Counted from the stretch's first letter, positions 1 through 8,632 are shown. The stretch is DNA of 35,831 nucleotides from Betaproteobacteria bacterium (GCA_019136545.1 JAGVUA010000024.1:1-35831); one strand, 5' to 3'. The notes: a model not told the origin generated them from the sequence alone. Made by a program: numbers and translations.

Positions 1-1346
1 CCCGCGGCGACCGCCAGGTCCTGCCAGCGGCGCCAGCGTTGTCGTGCCGCGCCGCTGGCCGCCGGCATGAATTCCAGGCAATGCCGGACCACATCGCTCA
101 GCGCCAGCGAGACCAGCGCGCCGCCGCCGGCGCGATGGGCGCTCCAGGCGGCGAGCGCAGCATGCGCGCCGGTCAGCGGATCGGCAATGGCATCGCCGCA
201 GAACATGAGGCGGGCGGTGGCGTCGCGCATCAGGCTCGACAGTCCCGCAGCGACGCCGGCGTCGTCGCCGTAGGCGATCCAGTCGGCTTCCTCGCCGTCG
301 CGTCCGTGGCCCGTGATGCTCAGCCAAGTCATGCGCTGGTTTTCGGCGAGCATGGTCTCCGCGTCGATGCCGAGCTGCCGGAACGCGCGCGGCCGCGCTG
401 ACTCGACCACGATGTCGGCCATGCCCAACAGGCGGTGCAGCTTGTCGATGTCGCCGGCAGACGAGAAGTCGAAGGCAACGCTGGCCTTGCCGGCGTTCAT
501 CAAGTCATTAAACAGGGCAGGGCCGCGACGCGCGCCATCCGGCCGTCTCAGGCTTTCGACCTTGACTACCTGCGCGCCCAGGGTGCCGAGCAGTTGGGCG
601 CACAAGGGGCCCGCCCAGAGCGAGGACAGGTCGACGACCAACGGCGTGTCGCGACGGCTGACTTTCGCATCGACGGTCCGGGCGCGCGCCTGCCAGCGGC
701 ACCATTGCGCCGGGCCCGGCAGCCGGTGATCGGGCGAGGTCGCCAGCGCCAGGCCGAGCAGGCGGCCGCGTTCGCGCAGAACGTCGATGTCGGCGTCGGC
801 CACTGCCTGGGCCACGGCAGGCCACGCGTCCAGCGGGCCGGACTCCAGCCACGCCGGGAGCAGTTGCCAATCGTCCGGTCGGGCGAGACTCAAGGCCAGC
901 CAACCGTTGGCGCCGGACAGCAGCCGGCAGGCGCCGCCGGCCGAGATGCGGCCGCTGCGGCGAAGACCGGCAATGGCGGCGCGCTCGCCGAGCAGGGAGC
1001 AGTCGGGCAGCGGCCGCGTCAAGTCGTCTTCGGCCAGCGCGCGCAAGGCCTTGAGCGTGCCGTCGAGGCAGGAGGCGATCGGCGCGGGACACATCTGCCC
1101 CGGCTGGTCGGGATTGCCGGTCAGCGCCATGGCGCCGCTGTAGGCCCAGGCCAGCGCGGGATGGAGATCGTCGGGGCCGGGGCGATGGCCGGTCCTGACG
1201 CCAAGCGAACGCAGCAGCTGGCCGGCGTAGTCGGTGGCCGCACCGTTCCCGGGCAGATCGCAGGCCAGGCCCTCGAGCGGCTGCCACGGCCGGCTGTCGG
1301 GCCGTTGGCCGCCGGCGGTGCGTGTCGTGTCGGGCTCGCTGGACAT
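1..1346 (-). CDS. CaiB/BaiF-type CoA-transferase (C-terminus beyond window)
   Basis: Likely transfers CoA between an acyl-CoA and a free acid in the cytoplasm. The first 448 residues are visible and the gene runs off the left edge. The family's Rossmann start appears late, at about residues 236-265 (VVDLSSLWAGP, then GAQVVKVES). It is followed by DIVVESARPRAFRQLGID near 311 and IADPLTG near 387, where Asp389 is the candidate catalytic aspartate. Residues 1-230 are an extra region; its SGAMALTG and LDGTLKALRAL stretches resemble the later half of a CaiB subunit, so the protein may be a rearranged or duplicated fold. The ATG shares one base with the stop of the emrB-like gene, so the two are co-transcribed. 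The family is fairly secure and the substrate unknown. Confidence 0.8.
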   Translation of the reverse strand, partial: MSSEPDTTRTAGGQRPDSRPWQPLEGLACDLPGNGAATDYAGQLLRSLGVRTGHRPGPDDLHPALAWAYSGAMALTGNPDQPGQMCPAPIASCLDGTLKALRALAEDDLTRPLPDCSLLGERAAIAGLRRSGRISAGGACRLLSGANGWLALSLARPDDWQLLPAWLESGPLDAWPAVAQAVADADIDVLRERGRLLGLALATSPDHRLPGPAQWCRWQARARTVDAKVSRRDTPLVVDLSSLWAGPLCAQLLGTLGAQVVKVESLRRPDGARRGPALFNDLMNAGKASVAFDFSSAGDIDKLHRLLGMADIVVESARPRAFRQLGIDAETMLAENQRMTWLSITGHGRDGEEADWIAYGDDAGVAAGLSSLMRDATARLMFCGDAIADPLTGAHAALAAWSAHRAGGGALVSLALSDVVRHCLEFMPAASGAARQRWRRWQDLAVAA

Positions 1347-2920
1347 CAGTGCGGGGCGGCCGTCTTGATGCGCGGCATCGCCGCGATGAAGGCGAGGCAG
1401 ACGACGTACAAGGCGACGCAGAACAGCGCGAAATCGTTGGCGGCCAGCATTTCCGACTGGTTGACGGCCATGCGCTCGATGACGGCCAGCGCGCCGGGGT
1501 TGCCGGTGGCCGGCGCCAGGACGGCCAACGCCTCCATCGCCGGCGGGTCGGCGAGCGAAATGTGGCTGGCCAGTTGCGCGCGATGAAGCGCCGTCCGGTC
1601 GTCCCAGATGCTCGTCGCCAGCGAGGCGCCGATGCCGGTGCTGAGGACGCGCACGAACGTGTACAAGCCGCTGGCGCTGGCGGTCTGCCACTGGGGCAGC
1701 CCTTCCAGCACGAGCAGCATCATCGGCATGAAGAATGCCGCGGTGCCCAGCCCCACCAATACTTGCGGCAGGACCAGGTGGCTCTTGTCGACGCCGGTGG
1801 TGAATCCGCTGCGCAGATAGACGCCAGACAACATGAGCGCGATGGCGGTCAAGGCCAGCGGACGAATGCCGACGAGCAGCAACAGCTTGCCGACGAAGGG
1901 CTGGACGAGCAGCATGGCGATGCCGCTGAACATCACCACCCAGCCGGCCAGCGTTGCCGTATAGCCGATGGTTTGCTGCAGCCACATGGCCGTGATGACG
2001 ATGTTGCCGAAATAGGGAATGCTGCACAGGCCGACGACGGCGACGCCCAAGGTGAAATTCGGCTTGCGGAACAGATGCAGGTCGACCACCGGATGCGGGT
2101 CGTACCATTCCCAGACCACGAAGAAGAGAAAGGCCACCAGGGCCACGAGGCCGATGACGACGACCAGGGGCGACTGGAACCATCCCTGTTCGCGTCCCAG
2201 GTCCAGCATGATCTGGAACGATGCGACCCACAGCACCAGCAGCGCCAGGCCGACATAGTTGACCGGCTGCCTGACGCGCTTGGATTCCCGGTGCCGGAAG
2301 ATGCGCCAGCTCGACCAGGCGGCGAACAGGCCGAACGGCAGATTGACGAAGAATATCCAGGGCCAGGACAAGTTGTCGGTGATCCAGCCGCCGAGCAGCG
2401 GTCCGACGATCGGCGAAATCATGGCGGTCATCATCAGCACGGTCATGGCGATGGCTGCCTTGTTGGCGGGGTAGGCGGCCAGCAACAGCGACATGGCCAC
2501 GGGCGTCATCGGTCCCGAGGTGAGGCCTTGCAGGGCGCGCGCCAGCACCAGCATTTCCAGGCTGGAGGCCAGTCCGCAGAGCACCGAGGCCAGTGTGAAC
2601 ATCAGGACCGACGCAACGAACAGCCGCACCTGGCCGAAGCGCGCAGTCAGCCAGCCGGTGAGGGGGATGACGATGGCGCTCGACACGGCATACGAGGTGA
2701 TCACCCAGGTGCCCTGGGTCAGCGACCCACCGAGATTGCCGGCGATGGTCGGCACCGAGACATTGGTCACGGCCAGATCGACGCCGTTCATGAAGCTGGC
2801 GAGCGACACGGCCACCGTGGCCATCAATCGCTCTTCGCGCGGCAACGGCGGCAGCGGCGCCTGGCCGGCCACCGTCGGCAGCACTTGCTCGTCGATGGTC
2901 AGCGGGGCTTGTTCGGTCAT
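1346..2920 (-). CDS. DHA2-family MFS efflux transporter, EmrB-like
   Basis: Inner-membrane proton-driven exporter of the 14-helix DHA2 family, 524 residues, a usual length for EmrB. Visible motifs are the first helix with NGVDLAVTNVSVPTIAGNL, motif A in the loop GWLTARFGQVRLF, and motif C with GPLLGGWITD followed by WPWIFFVNLPFG. It overlaps the upstream membrane-fusion gene by 4 bases (ATGA), the usual emrA-emrB arrangement, and overlaps the downstream CoA-transferase start by one base. No TolC-type outer-membrane channel is in the window. Lying in a catabolic block, it may export a toxic substrate or intermediate rather than a drug; BaiG of bile-acid operons is also an MFS protein, but this one looks closer to EmrB. 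Confidence 0.92.
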   Translation of the reverse strand: MTEQAPLTIDEQVLPTVAGQAPLPPLPREERLMATVAVSLASFMNGVDLAVTNVSVPTIAGNLGGSLTQGTWVITSYAVSSAIVIPLTGWLTARFGQVRLFVASVLMFTLASVLCGLASSLEMLVLARALQGLTSGPMTPVAMSLLLAAYPANKAAIAMTVLMMTAMISPIVGPLLGGWITDNLSWPWIFFVNLPFGLFAAWSSWRIFRHRESKRVRQPVNYVGLALLVLWVASFQIMLDLGREQGWFQSPLVVVIGLVALVAFLFFVVWEWYDPHPVVDLHLFRKPNFTLGVAVVGLCSIPYFGNIVITAMWLQQTIGYTATLAGWVVMFSGIAMLLVQPFVGKLLLLVGIRPLALTAIALMLSGVYLRSGFTTGVDKSHLVLPQVLVGLGTAAFFMPMMLLVLEGLPQWQTASASGLYTFVRVLSTGIGASLATSIWDDRTALHRAQLASHISLADPPAMEALAVLAPATGNPGALAVIERMAVNQSEMLAANDFALFCVALYVVCLAFIAAMPRIKTAAPH

Positions 2921-4095
2921 GGCACTGCCGGCGGCGTTCGGTTGGCCTTGATGATCTCGCGGACCCGCTGCTCGGCGGCGCGCAGGGCGGCCGAATTGCC
3001 CGGGCTGATGCGCGGGGCCGGCGCGACGGCGGGCGCGGCCTGATCGTTCGGCGGCGTATGCTCGTCGTGAGTATCGACGTCGACCGACATGGAGAGCCCG
3101 ATTCTCAGCGGATGGTCGGCCAGTTCGGTGGCGTCGAGCGCGATACGCACCGGCACGCGCTGCACCAGCTTGATCCAGTTGCCCGTGGCATTCTGCGCCG
3201 GCAGGATGGCGAAGGCCGAACCGGTGCCGGCACCCAGGCCGACGACCCGGCCGTGATAGATCTGGCCGCTGCCGTAAACGTCGGCGGTGAGGCGCGCGGG
3301 CTGGCCAATGCGCATGCGCTTGAGCTGGACTTCCTTGAAGTTGGCATCCACCCAGGCCGCGTCGAGAGGCACCACCGCCATCAGCGTGCCGCCGGGGCTG
3401 ACTCTCTGGCCCGGCTGGACGGTGCGCTTGGCGACGAGGCCGCCGACCGGCGCGACGATGGCGGTTCGATGATGATTGACGACGGCGTCCATGAGCCGCG
3501 CCGCCGCCGTGACGACGGCGGGATGCGTCGCAATGTCGGTGCCGAGGGTTTGCGCGATGTTGGCGGCCAGGTTCTCGTGCGCCTGCGCGAGCAAGGCCTC
3601 GGCGCTGGCGAGATCGGCCGCGGCGTGGGCGAGCTCTTCTTCCGGCAAGGCGCCGGTTCCGGCCAGCACGCGGCGCCGGCGCAGATCTTCGCGCGCCTTG
3701 GCTACTTCGGTGTCACGCAGGCGCGTTGCCGCCCGCAGGGCGCCCTGGTTGGCAAACAAGGCGCTGACGTCGCGCACTGCGCGCGCCAGGTCCGCCTCGG
3801 CATTGGCCAGCGCGAGGCGGCTGTCGGTCTCGTCGAGCTGGACCAGGGGGGCGCCGGCTTCGACGAAGTCGGTGTCGACCGCCGATACCGCGGTGACCGT
3901 GCCGGCGACTTGCGAGGTCACCATGACGACGTGTCCGGCGACGTAGGCATCGTCGGTCGTTTCGTGAAAACGGCCGTGCAGCGCCCAGTACGCGGTCCAC
4001 GCGCCGGCGGCGGCGATGAGGATCGTCGTCAGCCCTATGAGCAGCCGTTTTCGCCTGGCGGGATTGGCGGTCGGGGCCGGTGCTGGATCGGTCAT
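2917..4095 (-). CDS. HlyD/EmrA-type membrane fusion protein
   Basis: Periplasmic adaptor of a tripartite efflux pump, 392 residues, partner of the overlapping EmrB-like transporter. A short basic cytoplasmic tail (PARRKRLL) leads into one membrane anchor at about 18-38. The typical EmrA lipoyl half-motif TTDDAYVAGHVV follows, then a long alpha-helical hairpin at about 85-190 rich in Ala, Glu and Arg, and the second half-motif at APVGGLVAKRTVQPGQRVSPGG. The C-terminal beta-barrel has the EmrA-like AWVDANFKE and PVRIALD segments. The extreme C-terminus is Pro/Ala-rich and probably disordered. It lies 88 bases below the BaiE-like gene, with a small hairpin between them. Confidence 0.92.
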   Translation of the reverse strand: MTDPAPAPTANPARRKRLLIGLTTILIAAAGAWTAYWALHGRFHETTDDAYVAGHVVMVTSQVAGTVTAVSAVDTDFVEAGAPLVQLDETDSRLALANAEADLARAVRDVSALFANQGALRAATRLRDTEVAKAREDLRRRRVLAGTGALPEEELAHAAADLASAEALLAQAHENLAANIAQTLGTDIATHPAVVTAAARLMDAVVNHHRTAIVAPVGGLVAKRTVQPGQRVSPGGTLMAVVPLDAAWVDANFKEVQLKRMRIGQPARLTADVYGSGQIYHGRVVGLGAGTGSAFAILPAQNATGNWIKLVQRVPVRIALDATELADHPLRIGLSMSVDVDTHDEHTPPNDQAAPAVAPAPRISPGNSAALRAAEQRVREIIKANRTPPAVP

Positions 4096-4168
4096 GAGGG
4101 GAGCGTTAGCGTCGATCGGCGGATGGCGCGGGTGCCGCCGACGCTGCGGGCGCCCCGGTCACACCGAT

Positions 4169-4183
4169 CCTGCCGAGGGCAGG
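4169..4183 (-). terminator. Short perfect hairpin directly after a stop codon (weak terminator or RNA-stabilising stem)
   Basis: On the minus strand, immediately after the TAG of the BaiE-like gene, CCTGCC-CTC-GGCAGG forms a 6-bp perfect GC-rich stem with a 3-base loop. No U-tract follows (ATCGGTG), so complete intrinsic termination is unlikely. It may trim or attenuate the transcript between the catabolic genes and the emrAB-like pair. Confidence 0.3.
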
Positions 4184-4714
4184 CTAGGCCGGGCCGGAGC
4201 GGGCGCGGCCATGCTTGGCTAGGTAGTGCACAGTCAGTGGCGGCGGCGCGGCGATGACGTGGTCGATTTCGTAAACGCGTTCGTAGCGGCTTTCCAGAAT
4301 CTGCCAGCGGCCGTCTTCCTTGACGTAGCGATCGCGATACAAGGCGGTGCCGGTAACGAAATGCAAGTCCCAGAGCCGGTAGAAATTATCGTGCAGGTAC
4401 CAGGTGCCGGTGGCCTCGGTCTCGCTCAGCACGTCGATTTCCGGATGATGACCGTTGTGCTGGGCCACCACCTCCCGGTTGAAATTGGCGGCGATGGCCT
4501 CGAGGTATTGCTCGCGACCGCGCAAGGTCCATTCGTAAGTGCCGCCGATGAAGTGCACCACGACATCCCGGTGGAATATCGACTTGAGCTCTTCGATATT
4601 GGCCATGTCGATGCAGCGGAAGTACGCGTGCTTGACGCGCTTGATGGCCTCGATGTCCTTCAGGATGCGCACATCCTGTCGCAGTTGCTCCAGTTCCTCG
4701 GCGGTCATGGCCAT
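4184..4714 (-). CDS. NTF2-fold (SnoaL_4) dehydratase, BaiE-like
   Basis: Small cone-shaped NTF2-fold protein of 176 residues. From memory of the Clostridium scindens bile-acid 7-alpha-dehydratase BaiE, it aligns almost end to end: LKDIEAIKRVKHAYFRCID matches LNDIEAIKQLKAKYFRCLD, and GHHPEI, ATGTWYL and RWQILESRYERVYE have clear counterparts. The BaiE active-site residues Tyr30, Asp35, His83, Asp106 and Arg146 correspond to Tyr31, Asp36, His86, Asp109 and Arg146 here, so a catalytic dehydratase or isomerase is plausible. The start is supported by TAGGAG six bases upstream of the first ATG. It follows the acyl-CoA synthetase in the same direction, 52 bases apart, suggesting it acts on a CoA thioester. 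Other SnoaL_4 enzymes share part of this signature, so the substrate is not settled. Confidence 0.75.
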   Translation of the reverse strand: MAMTAEELEQLRQDVRILKDIEAIKRVKHAYFRCIDMANIEELKSIFHRDVVVHFIGGTYEWTLRGREQYLEAIAANFNREVVAQHNGHHPEIDVLSETEATGTWYLHDNFYRLWDLHFVTGTALYRDRYVKEDGRWQILESRYERVYEIDHVIAAPPPLTVHYLAKHGRARSGPA

Positions 4715-4766
4715 GGCCGGCTCCTATCGGGGAAAGTCATAGAACAAGGGGATTCGCCGCAAGCAT

Positions 4767-6281
4767 TCAGCGGGCGGGCGGGGCCGCCACCAACTCCTGC
4801 TTGACGACGCGCCTCAGGATCTTGCCCATTTCATTGTAGGGAAGCTGATCCTTGAAAACGATCGAGGCCGGCACGCGCGATGAGCGGAGCCGGTTCTTGA
4901 CCCACGCCTGCAAGTCGGCGACCGATGCGCTGGCGCCATCCTTGAGCACCACGGCGGCGCCGACGGTTTCGCCCCATTGCTCATCGGGAATGGCGACGAT
5001 GGCGGCATCGAGCACGGCGGGGTGCTCCAGCAGCACGTCCTCCACTTCGCCCGGGGAAATGTTTTCGCCGCCGCGAACGATCACGTCGTCGGCGCGTCCC
5101 TCGAGGTACAGGTAGCCGTATTGATCGAGATAGCCTCGGTCGCGCGTGGGGAACCAGCCGTTGGCGTCCAGCATGCTGCCCATGCCCAGATATTCTCCGG
5201 CGACCTGCCCGCCGCGCACGAAGATCTCGCCGGGCTGGTTGGGGCCGGCGGCCCGGCCCGCATCGTCGCGGATCTCGACTTCCACCGTGGCAATCGGCTT
5301 GCCGACCGAAGTCAGCCGCTTGCGCACGGCGGGATCGTCGCCGGCGATGGCGGAGCGGTGATCGTCGGGGTCGAGGATCGCAATGGTCGAACTGGTCTCC
5401 GTGAGACCGTAGGCATTGGTGAAGCCGGTATCGGGGAACAGCGCCATGGCGCGCTCGATGACCGACAGGGGCATCTTGCCGCCCCCATAGGCGATGGCCT
5501 TGAGGGCCGGGCAGCAGGCCTGTTCGCCGGTGGCAGTGAGGTGGTCGATCACGCGCGACAGCACGGTGGGAACGACGAAGGCGTTGGTGACATGCTCGTT
5601 CCTGCACAGTTCGAGCCACGCGGCGGCCTCGAAGTTCGGCAACTGGACCATGCGGCGGCAGGCATAGGTGGAACTGAGAACGGCGGAAATGCCGGCGATG
5701 TGATAAGGCGGCACCGAGATCAGCACCGCGTCGTCCTCGGCCGCGGCACCGAAATCGATGGTGCCGAGAATGTAGGACATCAGGTGCTCGTGGCGGAGAA
5801 TGGCCGCTTTCGGCTTGCCCGTGGTGCCGCTGGTGAAGAGTTGTATGGCAGTGTCGCCCGGCTCGCCGGCCGGCGCGATGCCGGCCGGCGCCGGAGCGCG
5901 GGCGAGCGCAAGAAATTCGTGCCGGGTAGTCACGCGCATGCCGGACGGCATCGACAAGCCGTCGACGTAGGCCGGATCGGCGATCAGGAATGCCGGTGCG
6001 ATGCGTCCCAGCAGTTCTTCCAGTTCCGGCCGGGTCAAGCGGTAGTTCATCGGCACGTAAGGAACGCCGGCATAAGCCGACGCGAAAAGGGCGACGGGCA
6101 CCGCCAGGCTGTTGATGTCGAGCAGGCCGACATACCGGTAGCCGCTGTCGCGGATCGCGGCACCGGCCGAGCGCGCCGCCGACAGAAGTTCGGCATACGT
6201 CAGGCCGGCGCCCCCCGAACTGACGGCGATCCGGTCCGGAAACGCCTCCGCCGCCATTTCAAGCGCCATGGCGATGTTCAT
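4767..6281 (-). CDS. Acyl-CoA synthetase (AMP-forming, class I adenylate-forming enzyme)
   Basis: Activates a carboxylic acid with ATP and CoA; 504 residues, normal for the family. The P-loop FTSGTTGKPKA lies at 149-159, the adenine-binding YGLTE at 291-295, the hinge GRADDVIVRGGENI at 395-408, and the catalytic lysine is Lys487 in NEMGKILRR. No signal peptide is seen. The chosen ATG at 6281 lies five bases after the stop of the small upstream gene, so the two are likely translationally coupled; upstream extension in the same frame only reads through that gene out of frame. Position next to the BaiE-like gene parallels the BaiB ligase of bile-acid operons, but chain-length or ring preference cannot be read from the sequence. 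Confidence 0.93.
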   Translation of the reverse strand: MNIAMALEMAAEAFPDRIAVSSGGAGLTYAELLSAARSAGAAIRDSGYRYVGLLDINSLAVPVALFASAYAGVPYVPMNYRLTRPELEELLGRIAPAFLIADPAYVDGLSMPSGMRVTTRHEFLALARAPAPAGIAPAGEPGDTAIQLFTSGTTGKPKAAILRHEHLMSYILGTIDFGAAAEDDAVLISVPPYHIAGISAVLSSTYACRRMVQLPNFEAAAWLELCRNEHVTNAFVVPTVLSRVIDHLTATGEQACCPALKAIAYGGGKMPLSVIERAMALFPDTGFTNAYGLTETSSTIAILDPDDHRSAIAGDDPAVRKRLTSVGKPIATVEVEIRDDAGRAAGPNQPGEIFVRGGQVAGEYLGMGSMLDANGWFPTRDRGYLDQYGYLYLEGRADDVIVRGGENISPGEVEDVLLEHPAVLDAAIVAIPDEQWGETVGAAVVLKDGASASVADLQAWVKNRLRSSRVPASIVFKDQLPYNEMGKILRRVVKQELVAAPPAR

Positions 6282-6286
6282 GATAT

Positions 6287-6595
6287 TCAGTCCGAGGAAG
6301 GCAGCGCCTTTGCCTGCTTGACCGTCAGCGTGGCGCCGTCGAGCGCCAGCGAGCCCTTGCCGCCCTTGGTGCACAGGAACTCGAACTGGTCGTTGACATC
6401 GACATAACGCTTGCCGACCAGGCAGCCGGCGGCGTGCGCGGCATCGATGACGGCGCTGGCTTTCGGGTCGGCCATGCCGATCATTTCGGCGCCGCCGCAT
6501 GTGACGCTGACTGCGGCCGGCGTTGCGCGAATGACCATCACCTCCGCGTCGCAGACGGCACTCCTGAGGCGGGTACCCGCTTTGAGAACTTTCAT
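6287..6595 (-). CDS. Small conserved protein of unknown function, ligase-linked
   Basis: A 102-residue protein with a good Shine-Dalgarno (ACAGGAG, spacing 6). It begins MKVLKAGTRLRSAVCDAEVM and contains VSVTCGGAEM and LVGKRYVD, then a C-terminal TVKQAKALP. I recall similar small proteins (RSxVCDxEVxVxRAP, then CGG and GKRYxD) in actinobacteria beside acyl-CoA ligases, but I cannot name a function. Cys15 and Cys33 are the candidate conserved cysteines, and Cys58 and Cys75 are also present. No signal peptide or membrane segment is visible. Its stop lies five bases before the synthetase start, so it may modulate or stabilise that enzyme; this is inference only. Confidence 0.75.
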   Translation of the reverse strand: MKVLKAGTRLRSAVCDAEVMVIRATPAAVSVTCGGAEMIGMADPKASAVIDAAHAAGCLVGKRYVDVNDQFEFLCTKGGKGSLALDGATLTVKQAKALPSSD

Positions 6596-6739
6596 TATGA
6601 CTCCTGTCGTCCCGGGGGATATTGGCCAGCGAAAGCACCAACTTCACGGCGAATCGCGTGCGGGGAAATTCTGGTTTTGTCGCGGCCGCCAATCATCGTC
6701 CACACGGACTAACGCTGGCGCAAGCGCTGGAATGGCGGT

Positions 6740-7612
6740 TCAATTCAATCGGGCGATGATCTCGTTGGCGAAGCGGCGAATACCTTCCAGTTTCTCTTCC
6801 CGCCCGGTGGTCGCGTCATAAACGTTCCAGGCGCTGGCGCAGATATCGGTGACGCCGATGTCGCGAAGCCGCTTGAAATCGTCGATCGTCTTGGCGTTCG
6901 CGTCGAAGGCATGAATCTCGAAGCTGCGCGTGTCCCGGGTGCCGAACTCGGTGCGGAGGGCATCGAGCTGCCCGATCAGCGACTTCAGCGTGTCGAGGTC
7001 GGTGTTGGCGGAAATCCAGCCGTCGCCGATCCGCGCCGCCCGGGCCAGAGCGGGCTTGGCATGGCCGCCGATCAGGATGGGCACGGGCTGGTCCGGCACC
7101 GGACACAGCTTCATCGGCCCGAAGTCATAGTGTTTGCCGTGATATTCGAAATAGTCGCCGGTCAGCGCGCCGCGAATGATCTCGATGCACTCGTCCATGC
7201 GAGTGCCGCGATCTTCGAACGGCACCCCGTTGTAGACGAAATCCTCTTCCCAGGGACTGATGCCCGCGCCGAGCGCATAGCGGTTGCCGCTCATGACCGC
7301 GAGGGAGGCGATGGACTTCGCCAACAGCAAGGGCTGGCGCACCGGAACCTTGAGCACGCCTGGATAGAAGCGGATTCTGCTGGTGACCGCGGCCATGCCG
7401 GCGATGGCGACGGAAGGTTCGATGACCGGCGCCACGGCGAGAAACTGGCGGACCGCTTCCGTGTCCGCGTAGGGATATTGGGATGCGGTCTTGCGCGGAA
7501 AAAATATGCTGTCGGGCACGGACAGCGCGGACCATCCCGCCGCCTCCGCAACACGGGCAATTTCCAGGTAGTCCTGGTATCCGCCAAGTCCAAGCATCAG
7601 GGTAAAACGCAT
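6740..7612 (-). CDS. LLM-class F420-dependent oxidoreductase
   Basis: Luciferase-like TIM-barrel oxidoreductase of 290 residues, of the branch that commonly uses coenzyme F420 rather than FMN. Visible features are the first strand MRFTLMLGLGGYQDYLEIAR, AAGWSALSVPDS at about 25-34, the core RYALGAGISPWEEDF at 111-125, and PVPILIGGHAKPALARAARIGDGW at about 176-199, typical of F420-binding LLM proteins. The start at 7612 is chosen because GAGGAG lies seven bases upstream; an in-frame ATG five codons earlier contains that ribosome site. It is next to cofD, which supports F420 use. FMN use cannot be ruled out from sequence. It probably oxidises an alcohol or reduces a double bond of the pathway substrate. 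Confidence 0.85.
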   Translation of the reverse strand: MRFTLMLGLGGYQDYLEIARVAEAAGWSALSVPDSIFFPRKTASQYPYADTEAVRQFLAVAPVIEPSVAIAGMAAVTSRIRFYPGVLKVPVRQPLLLAKSIASLAVMSGNRYALGAGISPWEEDFVYNGVPFEDRGTRMDECIEIIRGALTGDYFEYHGKHYDFGPMKLCPVPDQPVPILIGGHAKPALARAARIGDGWISANTDLDTLKSLIGQLDALRTEFGTRDTRSFEIHAFDANAKTIDDFKRLRDIGVTDICASAWNVYDATTGREEKLEGIRRFANEIIARLN

Positions 7613-7657
7613 CGTTCGGCTCCTCATGTTGTCGACGGCGGCACATGCCGTCGGAAA

Positions 7658-8632
7658 TTATCGGCCTTCGGCCTGTTGTCCTGCTTTGGTCAGGGTGCCG
7701 GCGAACCGCAGCACCTCGAGCGCCAGCCGCTCCCGGTCGGCAAGGCTGGTCATCAGGGTTTCCGTCAATAGAACAGGCAATTCGAACTGTTCCGCCAGGT
7801 GGCGGTCGCCGACGTCGACCACCAGGCCGTCGATGACACCCGCATAATGCCGCGCGATCTCCAGCGCCGAAACGGACAGATCGAGTTCCGCCATGATCTT
7901 GGCGGTGGGGCCTTTGACCGCCTTGCCGCCGATCAGCGGCGAGACCGCGACGACCGGGGCCCGGCAGTGGCGCAGCGAGGCTTTCAATGCCGGGATGGCC
8001 AGGATGGGATCGATGCTCAGGTAGGGGTTGGACGGGCAGATCACCACCGCCGCGAGCGCGGGATTCTGGAGTGCCGCGATCGCCTGCGGCACCGCGCGGG
8101 CGCTTTCGGCGCCGTTGAAACGCAGCGCAGTGACGCATGGCGCGCATTGCTGCCGCACGAAGTAATCCTGGAAGGCCAGTTCGCCCGACGCGGTGCCGAC
8201 GAGCGTCGCGACGACGTCGTCGGTCATGGGAATGATGTTTGCCGGAATCTTCAGGCGCTGCGCGATATCCGCGGTGATCCGGCTCAAGGGTTCTCCGCTC
8301 GCCAGTCGACGCGTGCGTTCGACATGCATGGCCAGGTCTCCGTCGCCCAGCCGGAACCAGGTTTCGCCACCCAGCGCGGCGGTAGCGGCCATGAACGTCC
8401 AGGTCTCGTCGCGCCGCCCCCAGCCGGTCAGCGGGTTGACCAGGTTCGCCAGGGTGTACACGGTGGTGTCGATGTCCGGCGCGATGCGCAGGCCAAGATG
8501 GGTGAAGTCGTCGGCAGTATTGACGATCACGGTCAGGCTGTCGGGCGGCAGGACGCGCAGCAGTCCGAGGGAAAGCTTGGCGCCGCCGACGCCGCCTGAC
8601 AGCGAAACGATGGAAGTGGAGGTCATCGACAC
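7658..8632 (-). CDS. cofD: 2-phospho-L-lactate (or related) transferase CofD, coenzyme F420 biosynthesis
   Basis: Transfers the phospho-lactyl (or phosphoglyceryl/PEP-derived) group from its guanylyl-activated form to Fo, making F420-0 or its dehydro form in the cytoplasm. The 324-residue length fits. Diagnostic motifs are SLSGGVGGAKL at 10-20, NTADDFTHLGLRIAPDIDT at about 38-56, GETWFRLGDGDLA at about 89-101, and VAVSPLIGGKAVKGPTAKIM, where the phosphate groups bind. The start is uncertain: GTG at 8632 or ATG at 8626, neither with a strong ribosome site. It lies 45 bases upstream of the LLM oxidoreductase and is probably co-transcribed with it. The other pathway genes (cofC, cofE/fbiB, cofG/cofH or fbiC) are not in the window. 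The phosphoryl donor used cannot be read from the sequence. Confidence 0.95.
   Translation of the reverse strand: MSMTSTSIVSLSGGVGGAKLSLGLLRVLPPDSLTVIVNTADDFTHLGLRIAPDIDTTVYTLANLVNPLTGWGRRDETWTFMAATAALGGETWFRLGDGDLAMHVERTRRLASGEPLSRITADIAQRLKIPANIIPMTDDVVATLVGTASGELAFQDYFVRQQCAPCVTALRFNGAESARAVPQAIAALQNPALAAVVICPSNPYLSIDPILAIPALKASLRHCRAPVVAVSPLIGGKAVKGPTAKIMAELDLSVSALEIARHYAGVIDGLVVDVGDRHLAEQFELPVLLTETLMTSLADRERLALEVLRFAGTLTKAGQQAEGR

Noticed and set aside
1322-3043. 573-codon plus-strand frame opposite the EmrB-like gene
   Set aside because: Composition is dominated by Gln, Gly, His, Arg and Asp, with no motif, and it is antisense to a clear 14-helix transporter.
6282-6692. In-frame N-terminal extension of the acyl-CoA synthetase
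   Set aside because: It would read the small 102-residue gene out of frame, gives an arginine-rich sequence, and has no similarity to the family N-terminus.
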